Source: a virus
DNA length: 26,368 bases
Virus record (IMG/VR): IMGVR_UViG_3300033146_002098
Span: 16,627-42,994 of that record
Direction: 5' to 3' (one strand)
Part shown: positions 17,679 through 25,310 of the stretch, in pieces
Layout of the letters: each line of letters opens with the position of its first letter
How positions within the stretch are numbered: position 1 is the stretch's first letter
Position numbers and translations under genes: made by a program
The notes under the pieces: model-generated
Told to the model about the DNA's origin: nothing
Database searches by the model: none
The model's input: only the letters and a program-made list of their open reading frames with translations

Positions 17679-18388
17679 TGCTAGATAAAGAAATTATAAA
17701 AGAAAAATATTTAATGCAATCTAATTTAGAATTAGATAGTGTTTCTAATTGGATTAAAATAAAATCATTAGACAATACTAAAATTATTTTAAAATTATTA
17801 GATTTTATATTTTCTAAAAATAGTAATAAATATATATGGAAAGAATTAAGAAATGATATTTTAAAAAGATTTATATGGGAATGTCATTTAAATAATTTAA
17901 TAATAGATTGGAATAGTATAGTTGGTTTAAATGAATTAAAATTAAAGTATTATAATAAAATTCCTGATTGGTATGAAGATATATATGAAGATGATTCAAT
18001 CATACAAGCATGGAATAAAATTATATATGAAAGTTTATATTTACAGTATCCTAATTTAGATATTAAATTATTAGATATTTCTGATAATAATTATATTGAA
18101 ATATTTTGTAATCTTTTTAATATAGTAGAAATATTAGAATTTAATTTACCAAAATTTTTAAAAAAATCATTAATTGGATTTTATGATATTTATAAAGATT
18201 TTTCTAAGGAAGAATATAGTAAGATTTTAAAAACTCCAATAAGAGAATTGAAAGAAGAATATATTGGTGTTATTTGGAATTTAACTATTGAAAAATTAAA
18301 AAGAATTATTTCTTGGAAAAAGGTAAATATATTTATTGATACTCAAAATTGGGATTTTATTAATGAATATATTTTTTATAAATTATAA
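17678..18388 (+). CDS. Unknown protein translationally coupled to the RNA polymerase subunit
   Basis: This 236-residue protein starts at an ATG that shares its A with the polymerase gene's stop (TAATG), so the two are made from one transcript with coupled translation. It is rich in Lys, Ile, Leu, Trp and Tyr, mostly helical by pattern, and has no recognisable catalytic or zinc motif. Tryptophans are frequent (for example WKELRNDILKRFIWECHL near residue 55). Coupling makes a polymerase-associated factor worth considering, but nothing in the sequence proves it. The next gene begins 21 bases later. Confidence 0.6.
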   Translation: MLDKEIIKEKYLMQSNLELDSVSNWIKIKSLDNTKIILKLLDFIFSKNSNKYIWKELRNDILKRFIWECHLNNLIIDWNSIVGLNELKLKYYNKIPDWYEDIYEDDSIIQAWNKIIYESLYLQYPNLDIKLLDISDNNYIEIFCNLFNIVEILEFNLPKFLKKSLIGFYDIYKDFSKEEYSKILKTPIRELKEEYIGVIWNLTIEKLKRIISWKKVNIFIDTQNWDFINEYIFYKL

Positions 18389-18409
18389 ATAATAAAAAGG
18401 AGATTGTTC

Positions 18410-18562
18410 ATGAGTAAAAAAATATGTGGAGAAAAATGTGAAATTTATTCAAGAGTATGTGGGTTTTTTAGACCTGTTGATGGTTGGAATCGTGGTAAGA
18501 AACAAGAATTTAAAGATCGTAAAGAATATGATATAAAAATTAATAATAAAAAAACAAAGTAA
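18410..18562 (+). CDS. nrdD (C-terminal part): Stand-alone glycyl radical segment of class III ribonucleotide reductase
   Basis: The 50-residue protein starts at ATG behind AAGGAGA. Residues 10-41 (beginning CEIYSRVCGFFRPV, then WNRGKKQEF and DRKEYD) match the extreme C-terminus of anaerobic reductase NrdD, where the motif 'C..YSRVVGYLRPV..WN.GK..EF' carries the radical glycine. G18 in RVCGF would be the radical site. The main nrdD product at 19339-21084 stops right after its zinc-binding cysteines and lacks this segment, so the two polypeptides together make one NrdD. NrdG, which installs the radical, is encoded between them. A known parallel is the autonomous glycyl radical cofactor of pyruvate formate-lyase (YfiD, and T4 Y06I). 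Identification of the motif is firm; working in trans is inferred. Confidence 0.85.
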   Translation: MSKKICGEKCEIYSRVCGFFRPVDGWNRGKKQEFKDRKEYDIKINNKKTK

Positions 18563-18592
18563 AATAGAAATATTCTAAGGAGGCTTTTCATT

Positions 18593-19300
18593 TTGATAGT
18601 AGGATTTCATGGTACTTCATTAGTAGATTATCCAAATCTAGTTAGTAGTGTAATATATTTATCTGGTTGTAATTTGCATTGTCCATATTGTTATAATGCA
18701 ATAATAGTCAATAATAATAAAAAAACAAATGTCTTTTCTGAAGAAGAAATAATTAATCAATTAAAAATCAGAAAATTATTTATTGATGCTATTGTAATAA
18801 CAGGTGGGGAGCCAACATTATATAAAGATTTAATACCACTAGTAAATAATATAAAAACAAACGTACCAGAAATAAAAATTAAATTAGATACTAATGGATT
18901 AAGACCAGAAATTTTTTCAAAATTAGTTGATATAATAGATTATGTTGCAATGGATATAAAAGATGATCCATATAATTATTTTCAATATTTTTCTTCTAAT
19001 GATGTTTCTAAACAAGTTCTAGAAAGTATTAATTTATGTCGTAAAGTAAAAAATTATGAATTTAGAACTACTATTACAAAGAAAACTTTTACATTACAAT
19101 CCGCTATTGAAATATCAAAATACTTAAATAAAAAAGATAATTACTATATACAAAATTTTCAATATCAACTTAATCCTGAATTATTAATTAATCATGGATT
19201 ATTTGATAATGATAATGAAAGAAGTTTTTCATTGTCAGAAGCAAAAAAAATTACTAAACCAATTAGTGATATATGTCAAATACATTTTAGAGGATTTTAA
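18593..19300 (+). CDS. nrdG: Anaerobic ribonucleotide reductase activating protein (radical SAM)
   Basis: The 235-residue protein uses a TTG start, 9 bases after AGGAGG; no upstream ATG fits. The N-terminus MIVGFHGTSLVDYPN and the cluster motif SGCNLHCPYCYN (C26, C30, C33; CX3CX2C) are typical of NrdG/PflA-type activases. They are followed by ITGGEPT near residue 66 for S-adenosylmethionine binding. NrdG cleaves S-adenosylmethionine to abstract a hydrogen from the glycine of NrdD, which is required for anaerobic deoxynucleotide synthesis. It sits between the separate glycyl radical protein (30 bases upstream) and nrdD (38 bases downstream), fitting one functional cluster. The length is somewhat above the shortest phage NrdG. 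NrdG versus a PflA-like activase is settled by the context. Confidence 0.88.
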   Translation: MIVGFHGTSLVDYPNLVSSVIYLSGCNLHCPYCYNAIIVNNNKKTNVFSEEEIINQLKIRKLFIDAIVITGGEPTLYKDLIPLVNNIKTNVPEIKIKLDTNGLRPEIFSKLVDIIDYVAMDIKDDPYNYFQYFSSNDVSKQVLESINLCRKVKNYEFRTTITKKTFTLQSAIEISKYLNKKDNYYIQNFQYQLNPELLINHGLFDNDNERSFSLSEAKKITKPISDICQIHFRGF

Positions 19301-19338
19301 AATAATTTTAAAATAAAAAAAAAAGGATTTCTCAGAAC

Positions 19339-21084
19339 ATGAATATACAGATAAATAAAAATCAAATAATACCACAAAGATCAGTTCAATTTGAACCAAC
19401 ACCTGCATTTATAAAAAAATCTATTAACTTAGTAAACGATTATATTTCTAAAGATGATTGGAGAGTTAATGAAAATGCTAATGCTGGGTATTCTATACAA
19501 GGATTAAATAGTCATATTACTACTTATGTATCTGCATTATATTGGTTATATGAAATATATAATGAAGATATAAGAAATGCACATACAAGAGGAGAAATGC
19601 ATATACATGATCTTGGATATTTAACAGCATATTGTGCAGGATGGAGTTTGAAAGATTTATTACTTAAAGGATTCGGTGGAGTATATGGAAAAATAGCTTC
19701 AAGACCTGCAAAACATTTTAGAGCTATATTAGGACAAATATGGAATTTTATGTATTCAATGCAGGGAGAAGCTGCTGGAGCTCAAGCATTTTCATCTTTT
19801 GATACATACCTTGCACCTTTTATTAAATTTGATAAATTAAATTATTCTCAAGTAAAACAAGCTATGGAAGAATTTATATATAATATGAATATTCCAACTA
19901 GAGCAGGATTTCAAACTCCATTTACAAATATAACAATGGATTTACAATGTAATTCTGTAATGAAAGACCAACCAGTTATATATGCTGGTGAATATATTAA
20001 TCATACATATTCTGAATTTCAAAAGGAAATGAATATGATTAATAAAGCATTTTGTGAAGTTATGATGCAAGGTGATTCTAATCAAAGAATATTTACATTT
20101 CCAATACCAACTTATAACATTACTAAAGATTTTGATTGGGAAGATAAAAATTTAAAATCATTATGGGAAATGACTGCTAAGTATGGAATTCCTTATTTTG
20201 CAAATTATGCTAATTCAGATATGAGCCCTGAACAAGCCACCTCAATGTGTTGCCGCTTAAGAATTGATCATACTGAACTTAATAAAAGAGGTGGTGGACT
20301 TTTTGGTTCTAATCCATTGACTGGTAGTATAGGTGTTGTTACTATTAATTTACCAAAGCTTGGTTATCTTGCTTATAGTAATAATGATTTTTATGATAGA
20401 TTAGAAAAAGTAATGTATCTTGCAAAAGATTCTTTATTAATTAAAAGAAATATTATTGAAGATTTAACTGAGAATGATATGTATCCATATATAAAATATT
20501 ATTTATCTGATATTAAGAAAAGATTTAATAAATATTGGGCTAATCATTTTAATACAATAGGTATTATAGGAATGAATGAATGTTGTTGAAATAGAATACA
20601 TAAACCATTATCACATCCAGATGGTAAAAAGTTTGCTTTAGAAGTATTAGATTTTATGAGAAGTAAATTATTAAAGTATCAAAAAGAAACAAAGTTGATG
20701 TGGAATTTAGAAGCAACCCCAGCCGAGGGCATGGCTTTTCGCTTAGCAAAAAAAGATAGATTAAAATATAAAAATATAATTACATCAGGTACGGAAGATA
20801 ATCCTTATTATACTAATAGTACTCACTTACCAGTAGATTATACTAATGATGTATTTGAAGCATTAACACATCAAGATGAATTACAATGTAAATATACTGG
20901 TGGTACTGTATTTCATGCTTATTTAGGAGAAGCTATAGATGATTGGAGAACTTGTAGAAACTTAGTTAGAAAGATTGCTGAAAATTTTAAGTTGCCATAC
21001 TATAGTATATCGCCCGTATTTAGTATTTGCCCAAAATGCGGGTATATATCCGGAGAGCACGATACTTGTCCCAATTGTGTATAA
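19339..21084 (+). CDS. nrdD: Class III ribonucleotide reductase large subunit, interrupted by one in-frame TGA and lacking the glycyl radical end
   Basis: Read through one TGA (20587-20589, codon 417), this encodes 581 residues of anaerobic ribonucleoside-triphosphate reductase, which reduces NTPs to dNTPs. Residues 87-102 (MHIHDLGYLTAYCAGW, C99), MCCRL (303-307, with the thiyl cysteine), GGGLFGSNPLTGSIGVVTIN, GMNECC (411-416), NLEATPAEG and a zinc site (C564, C567, C577, C580) are all present. There is no N-terminal ATP-cone, so no dATP shut-off is expected. Without readthrough the parts would be 19339-20589 and 20590-21084; the first internal ATG of the second part, at 20656, has no good ribosome binding site. 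The protein ends one residue after the zinc site; the glycyl radical segment is encoded at 18410. Three short patches have higher G+C than their surroundings. Confidence 0.85.
20587..20589 (+). other. In-frame TGA codon inside nrdD
   Basis: TGA follows Cys-Cys in GMNECC and is followed by Asn, with clear NrdD homology in the same frame on both sides. Candidates are recoding (selenocysteine or suppression), a true nonsense mutation, or a base error. The only nearby stem I find is ACCAT/ATGGT (20604-20608 and 20621-20625) with a 12-base loop, which is too weak to call a SECIS element. Confidence 0.85.
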
Positions 21085-21131
21085 TCAAAATTAATTTGAA
21101 TATATAGTAATTCTATAATAAGGGAGTTATT

Positions 21132-22064
21132 ATGTATCAAAAATATTTTGAATTTATCAATATATATCCATATATTGATAGCTGCATTAAAATAAATTTA
21201 AATTTTGATGATGCTTATATTAGATTAAAACAATATTATAAAAAAGATTTTAAATATACTAAAAAACAAATATATAAAAATTATGTATTATATTATGCAA
21301 TTATAAATAGAAATTTAAAACTTGATTTTGACAATATAAAATATAATAATATTAAAAAATTTATAGTTGATATATATAATATTAAAATTAATAAAATACA
21401 ATTTTTAGACACTATTATTAATGATTTAGAATTTCATAATAATGATATATATTATGAAATTATTGATAAAAATAATATTGATAAATTAGATCAACAAACT
21501 GTAGAGAAATTATTTAATACTATACTTGATAATAGTAAATTAAATGAAACTAAAACTAAAACTAAAACTAAATCAATATTTAATTTTATATATAATAGTA
21601 AACATCAAATATCATATACTTTTTATAAAATAAAAAAGTTATATGATTATAGTATTATTAGTAAATCTTTATTATATTATATTACTATAAAAAAATTAAA
21701 AAAAGATATTAATAATAATATTTCGAATAAAAATAATAGTTCTATAACATCAAATAATTTTATAGAAATTATGACTGAAGAATTTAATTGTTTACAAGAA
21801 ATAATTAAATTAGATTCTAAATTAGAAGATTATTTAACAGAATTATATTTTAAGTTTAATTTTAAATATATTAAATATGAACATGGAAGATCAAATTTAT
21901 ATAATAATATAACTGGTAATATTTTACCATATAATTCTTCATCTTCATCTTCATCAGAATGTAATAATTCTTCATCACCATCTTCATCAGCAGATTCTTA
22001 TTTAATAGACTATAAATATTTAGCAGCTCAATATTTTTTAGATTTTAATCAAGGAGATAAATAA
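21132..22064 (+). CDS. Unknown protein with low-complexity tracts
   Basis: This 310-residue protein starts behind AAGGGAG and ends in TAATG overlapping the next gene. It is extremely rich in Ile, Lys, Asn and Tyr. A Thr-Lys repeat (KTKTKTKTK, from about residue 139) is encoded by four ACTAAA units, and a Ser-rich linker (about residues 269-290) by TCTTCA-type units. The C-terminal 20 residues are ordered-looking (DYKYLAAQYFLDFNQ). There is no recognisable domain, signal peptide or membrane segment. Function is unknown; the Ser-rich linker may separate a helical body from a short C-terminal docking peptide. Confidence 0.55.
   Translation: MYQKYFEFINIYPYIDSCIKINLNFDDAYIRLKQYYKKDFKYTKKQIYKNYVLYYAIINRNLKLDFDNIKYNNIKKFIVDIYNIKINKIQFLDTIINDLEFHNNDIYYEIIDKNNIDKLDQQTVEKLFNTILDNSKLNETKTKTKTKSIFNFIYNSKHQISYTFYKIKKLYDYSIISKSLLYYITIKKLKKDINNNISNKNNSSITSNNFIEIMTEEFNCLQEIIKLDSKLEDYLTELYFKFNFKYIKYEHGRSNLYNNITGNILPYNSSSSSSSECNNSSSPSSSADSYLIDYKYLAAQYFLDFNQGDK
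21549..21572 (+). repeat. Hexanucleotide repeat (ACTAAA)4
   Basis: Four perfect ACTAAA units lie in frame inside the unknown gene at 21132. A change in unit number would keep the reading frame. Confidence 0.85.
21935..21990 (+). repeat. TCTTCA-type serine-coding repeat
   Basis: Three consecutive TCTTCA units start at 21936, followed by further interrupted copies up to 21990. Together they encode the Ser-rich linker of the unknown protein. Confidence 0.75.
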
Positions 22065-22525
22065 TGACAAGATATATAAAAAGAATACCAGATAATTGTT
22101 TTCTTCAAGATACTGAAACTTTTGATAAAGAAGTTGAATTGATATGTCAAATAACTAAGTATGCAAATAGTTTTGCTTTAAAAGGTTATAGATGGCCTTA
22201 TATACAAAAAAAGCTAACTGAAAAATTTGGTAATAAAAAATATGCTTGGGTTATTAACTTTTTAGAATTTAAAAAAAATATTCCTAAAAAATATAAAAAG
22301 AAAAATAGTAAGCAATATATTAAATTAACTAAAAATAGTAGAATACCAAATTTAAAAATAAAAGATAATGATTTAAAAATTTTATTGAGTTTAAATACAA
22401 TATCTGAAGCTCATAAATATATTGTAAAAAATAAATTAGAATTGAAATATAATTTTGATGTTAAATATATATTAGATTGGTGGACTTCAAAAAAATTTGT
22501 AAAAAAGGAAAAACCAAATGAATAA
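22064..22525 (+). CDS. Unknown protein, paralogue of the protein at 25311
   Basis: The 153-residue protein starts at an ATG overlapping the preceding stop (TAATG), with AAGGAGAT just upstream. It shares a pattern with the protein at 25311-25691: an N-terminal helical part, then WVINFLEFKKNI (here) versus WLINFLEFKKEI (there), and near the C-terminus YILDWWTSKK versus LIDWWWITNRK. The middle is lysine-rich. The two genes are therefore members of one small family inside this phage. No catalytic motif is seen. The N-terminal helices could form a small DNA- or protein-binding domain, but that is a guess. The stop overlaps the hydrolase gene by 8 bases. Confidence 0.6.
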   Translation: MTRYIKRIPDNCFLQDTETFDKEVELICQITKYANSFALKGYRWPYIQKKLTEKFGNKKYAWVINFLEFKKNIPKKYKKKNSKQYIKLTKNSRIPNLKIKDNDLKILLSLNTISEAHKYIVKNKLELKYNFDVKYILDWWTSKKFVKKEKPNE

Positions 22526-23207
22526 TAGTTTATTATACAAATTAAAAAGAAAATTATATACCGTAATTGGTGATTTAACTTGGCATGGATTTAAAAAACC
22601 ATTTAGCATATTATACAAACCAAAAGGTTATAAAATTAAAGATAAAACTCTAAATGATTTAAATTATTTTGTATTTAATGAATTATTATTACCTGGTGAT
22701 ATAATACTAAGAAGATATGATAAATATTTTAGTAGTTATTTTATCCCTGGAGAATTTAAACATGCAGGTATATACATTGGTAAGGATGAAAATGATAATA
22801 CCCATAGAGTAATACATTCAATATCTGAAGGTGTACAATATATAAATATTTTTGATTTTTTTAAGACTGATTATATTTGTATTATAAGAGTTAATGATTT
22901 AACTGATAAGGAAAGATTATTAGTTTGTAATAGAGCTAAGGCTTGTCTTAATAAACCTTATGATTTTGATTTTAGATATACTAATTCAGAAGCTTTATAT
23001 TGTACTGAATTAGTTGGTTATTGTTATGAACCATTAAAGGATAAATTTAAATTTAAATTAAAAATGCAAGGCTGGGGACCAATTAAAAGAAAATCTTTAT
23101 TAGCAGATAATATTATATTAACAGAAGAAGGATGCTTAATATATAATAGTCCTAATAGTGAAAAATTCAAAGTAATCCAGAAAAAATTAAAAATTGAAAA
23201 GGAGTAA
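22518..23207 (+). CDS. Permuted NlpC/P60-type (YiiX/YebB-like) cysteine hydrolase
   Basis: The 229-residue protein has the layout of the permuted papain-like family. LPGDIILRR (58-66) is followed by FKHAGIYIG with histidine H82, then a second histidine at H100 (HRVIH), and a later catalytic cysteine C162 in ALYCTELVGY. In this family the histidine precedes the cysteine, the reverse of ordinary NlpC/P60. Members cleave amide or thioester bonds in cell wall, lipids or proteins; the substrate here is not known. There is no signal peptide: the N-terminus is basic, with an aromatic stretch. It overlaps the gene before by 8 bases and is followed by a zinc-ribbon gene. Wall cleavage during lysis or modification of a host component are both possible. 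Confidence 0.7.
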   Translation: MNNSLLYKLKRKLYTVIGDLTWHGFKKPFSILYKPKGYKIKDKTLNDLNYFVFNELLLPGDIILRRYDKYFSSYFIPGEFKHAGIYIGKDENDNTHRVIHSISEGVQYINIFDFFKTDYICIIRVNDLTDKERLLVCNRAKACLNKPYDFDFRYTNSEALYCTELVGYCYEPLKDKFKFKLKMQGWGPIKRKSLLADNIILTEEGCLIYNSPNSEKFKVIQKKLKIEKE

Positions 23208-23215
23208 ATTTGATT

Positions 23216-23383
23216 ATGTCTAAAACTGTAATCCGAATACAAAATAAAAAAACTAAATATGGTTTTTGTAAAGGTTGCAATAAAGTTGATTTGGAATTAG
23301 TTAGATTTGAATCTAATTTTGGAACTGAAACATTATGTATTAAATGTTATAATGAACGATTTATAAGTAAGAAAGAGGATTAA
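23216..23383 (+). CDS. Small zinc-ribbon protein
   Basis: The 55-residue product has two CxxC pairs, C18/C21 (FCKGC) and C41/C44 (LCIKC), spaced as in a zinc ribbon, and a basic N-terminus. Small zinc-ribbon proteins in phages often bind nucleic acid or a host polymerase, but no partner is indicated. GGAG lies 11 bases before the ATG. An in-frame TTG at 23210 is closer (5 bases) and could be used instead, adding two residues. The stop is 3 bases before the next ATG, so the genes are in one operon. Confidence 0.65.
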   Translation: MSKTVIRIQNKKTKYGFCKGCNKVDLELVRFESNFGTETLCIKCYNERFISKKED

Positions 23384-23386
23384 AAA

Positions 23387-24403
23387 ATGAATAAAGTTTT
23401 AACAATTGAATATGGTAAAAATCCACAAATAAAAATATATAAAAATAATATATCTAAGATAGAAGAATATAAAGTTGGAGATAAAATTATTAGTAAGAGA
23501 CTTGGAATAACACCAACTAAATATCCAGTTTCTTTTAAATATGAACACAATAAAAAATTAGTATGTGAAGAAGTAACTAATATAAATCAAGAAATTTTAG
23601 ATTTTTATTTATTAGATAAAAAAGGTACTCAATTTAAATTATGGGATAATAAATATTGTGATTATATTTTTCCTGGTGAAACTTGGGAAATTGATTTAGA
23701 ATCATCTGCTATGGCTAAGAAACATATAATTTTTAAAAATTATGTAGTAGAAGATAAAATATTAGAAATTAATTTACAAATAAATTTTAATGATATTAAA
23801 AAGATATTTACTAAAAAATATATTAAATATATTATAGATTTAATAAATGATAATCCAAAAAAGAAAATTATTCATTTTAATATTATGACTCAATTAAATA
23901 ATTTAGATGATCAATATATTTCATATATTTATACTAATGTTTTACCATTATTCTTTTTTAAAGTATCATCTGTAATAGATAGAAAAGATATATTATATAT
24001 TGATTATGATTTAAAAGAATTAGAATATATTGAAGAAACTAGTAATGATAAAATATTATCAGTTGGTATTGATGAAATATCAAAAGAAGAACTAATATTA
24101 CAAGTTAAAGATCATGAAGATTTAATATTTAATTATATGTTATATGCTAAAACTGATCCATATAAAATTTTCTTTACTCCTTCAAAAACAATGTCTATGT
24201 ATTTAATGGGTATTTTAAAAAGAGGAGACATAAATATGTTAGTTCCATGTGGTGTAGCATTATGGGAAGATTATTATTTTAATCCAATATATTATAATAC
24301 TATTAAATTAGAAAATGATATTGTACATTTAACAAATATTCCAAATAAAAATATTTTAAAATTAAATGATTTTTTAATTAAAAAATTAAAAATGGAGAGT
24401 TGA
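23387..24403 (+). CDS. Unknown 338-residue protein
   Basis: The start codon is preceded by AAGAAAGAGGAT and lies three bases after the zinc-ribbon stop. The N-terminal 60 residues look like beta strands (VLTIEYGKNPQIKIYKNN), and the remainder is mixed helix and strand. ILKRGDINMLVPCGVALWED near residue 280 is the most conserved-looking segment. I do not recognise a family, and there is no signal peptide or membrane segment. It ends in TGA, the only annotated gene end that uses TGA. The next small gene starts 5 bases later, with its ribosome binding site (GGAG) inside this gene. Confidence 0.6.
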   Translation: MNKVLTIEYGKNPQIKIYKNNISKIEEYKVGDKIISKRLGITPTKYPVSFKYEHNKKLVCEEVTNINQEILDFYLLDKKGTQFKLWDNKYCDYIFPGETWEIDLESSAMAKKHIIFKNYVVEDKILEINLQINFNDIKKIFTKKYIKYIIDLINDNPKKKIIHFNIMTQLNNLDDQYISYIYTNVLPLFFFKVSSVIDRKDILYIDYDLKELEYIEETSNDKILSVGIDEISKEELILQVKDHEDLIFNYMLYAKTDPYKIFFTPSKTMSMYLMGILKRGDINMLVPCGVALWEDYYFNPIYYNTIKLENDIVHLTNIPNKNILKLNDFLIKKLKMES

Positions 24404-24408
24404 AAATT

Positions 24409-24501
24409 ATGTATAATATATTATTTTATTTGATAATGTTTGTAATAGGTTTTAATACTGGTAGATTATTAAATTATAGGGTTCATAATAAACATGAATA
24501 A
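24409..24501 (+). CDS. Tiny single-helix membrane protein
   Basis: A 30-residue reading frame starts at ATG 11 bases after GGAG. The product MYNILFYLIMFVIGFNTGRL is hydrophobic over residues 4-15 and basic towards the C-terminus, fitting a single membrane-spanning peptide. The last 8 bases overlap the start of the HAD-like gene, a typical coupled arrangement here. It is too short for a family assignment, so the position and ribosome binding site are the only support. Confidence 0.45.
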   Translation: MYNILFYLIMFVIGFNTGRLLNYRVHNKHE

Positions 24502-24919
24502 TATAGTTACTATATTTGATTGGGATGGAACATTAGTAAATGAAATAAAATTTACTAATAATTTAGAATGTATTATTGGTACATTATTTAAACAAAAATA
24601 TATTAATAAATCATTAGTCTTAGAAATTTTAAAAAATAATAATTATAGTATAATAACAGCAAGATGTATATATTCAATGTTATTAGTTAGATTAAGATTG
24701 ATAAAAGATTTTTATAAATATTTAACAATATCAGAAATAATAAATATTTTATTAACTAGATTTAAAGTAGATACTCCAAGTAGAAAATTTTTTTATAAAA
24801 AGTATGATGATATCACTTTACAAGAAATGGCTTCAATTAAAATAAAATATAAACTTACTCAATTAAATTTTTCTGGTATTAAAAAATGTAATATTAAATA
24901 TATAGATTTAGATCTATAA
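24494..24919 (+). CDS. HAD-superfamily-like phosphatase or nucleotidase, short
   Basis: The 141-residue protein begins with HAD motif I, FDWDGTLV (D9 nucleophile, D11 acid/base), and has a motif II-like segment SIITAR with T55. HAD enzymes hydrolyse phosphate esters, and in phages they often act on nucleotides or nucleic acid ends. A clear motif III/IV (Lys, then an acidic pair) is not obvious; the C-terminal YIDLDL could supply the acidic residues. The protein is short for the family, so it may be a minimal cap-less HAD or an inactive remnant. AGGG lies 12 bases before the start, which overlaps the tiny membrane protein gene by 8 bases. Confidence 0.6.
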   Translation: MNNIVTIFDWDGTLVNEIKFTNNLECIIGTLFKQKYINKSLVLEILKNNNYSIITARCIYSMLLVRLRLIKDFYKYLTISEIINILLTRFKVDTPSRKFFYKKYDDITLQEMASIKIKYKLTQLNFSGIKKCNIKYIDLDL

Positions 24920-24968
24920 ATTAAAGAATAAATAATATAATTGTATATATAATTAGGAGAGTATAAAA

Positions 24969-25241
24969 ATGTTATATCAACATAAAGTAAATTTTGAAAT
25001 TGATATTGATTTCGATGATTCAATAACTAATCAATTTCAAAATAATAAAACATATATAAGTATATTATTTAAAGAATATATTTTACAAAATAAAAGAAAT
25101 ATAAAATTTTTAAAAAATTACCCAGAAATAAATAAAATAATAATTTATGAAAATAATATAAAAATATTTGAATTACATAATGCTAATAAAAATAATTATA
25201 TTGATAATATAAAAATAACTGATATACCATGTTCTCCATAG
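24969..25241 (+). CDS. Small unknown protein
   Basis: The 90-residue product starts behind TTAGGAGAG and ends in TAG, the only TAG stop in the window. It is acidic at the N-terminus (FEIDIDFDDS) and Lys/Asn/Ile-rich afterwards, with no recognisable motif. A long hairpin overlaps its stop codon and extends to 25284. Function is unknown. Confidence 0.5.
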   Translation: MLYQHKVNFEIDIDFDDSITNQFQNNKTYISILFKEYILQNKRNIKFLKNYPEINKIIIYENNIKIFELHNANKNNYIDNIKITDIPCSP

Positions 25242-25284
25242 AAATAGGTAAGGATAATAAAAAGTGAAATTCTTACCTATTTCT
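25240..25284. other. Long hairpin overlapping a stop codon
   Basis: AGAAATAGGTAAGGAT (25240-25255) pairs with ATTCTTACCTATTTCT (25269-25284), 16 pairs including one G-T, with a 13-base loop. There is no T-run behind it, so it is either a terminator of weak form, an RNA processing or stability element, or a protein-binding inverted repeat. Confidence 0.7.
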
Positions 25285-25310
25285 AATATTAAAAATTAAG
25301 GTTTGTTTTT

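Noticed and set aside
20590-20640. SECIS element after the nrdD TGA
   Set aside because: Only a 5-bp stem with a 12-base loop that does not start with G can be drawn; not enough to call, although selenocysteine itself is not excluded.
20656-21084. Separate gene starting at the ATG at 20656
   Set aside because: The frame is homologous to NrdD from directly after the TGA at 20589, and no ribosome binding site precedes 20656, so it is the second part of nrdD.
23024-23242. Minus-strand reading frame of 72 codons
   Set aside because: Antisense to the hydrolase gene end and the zinc-ribbon gene start; no ribosome binding site.
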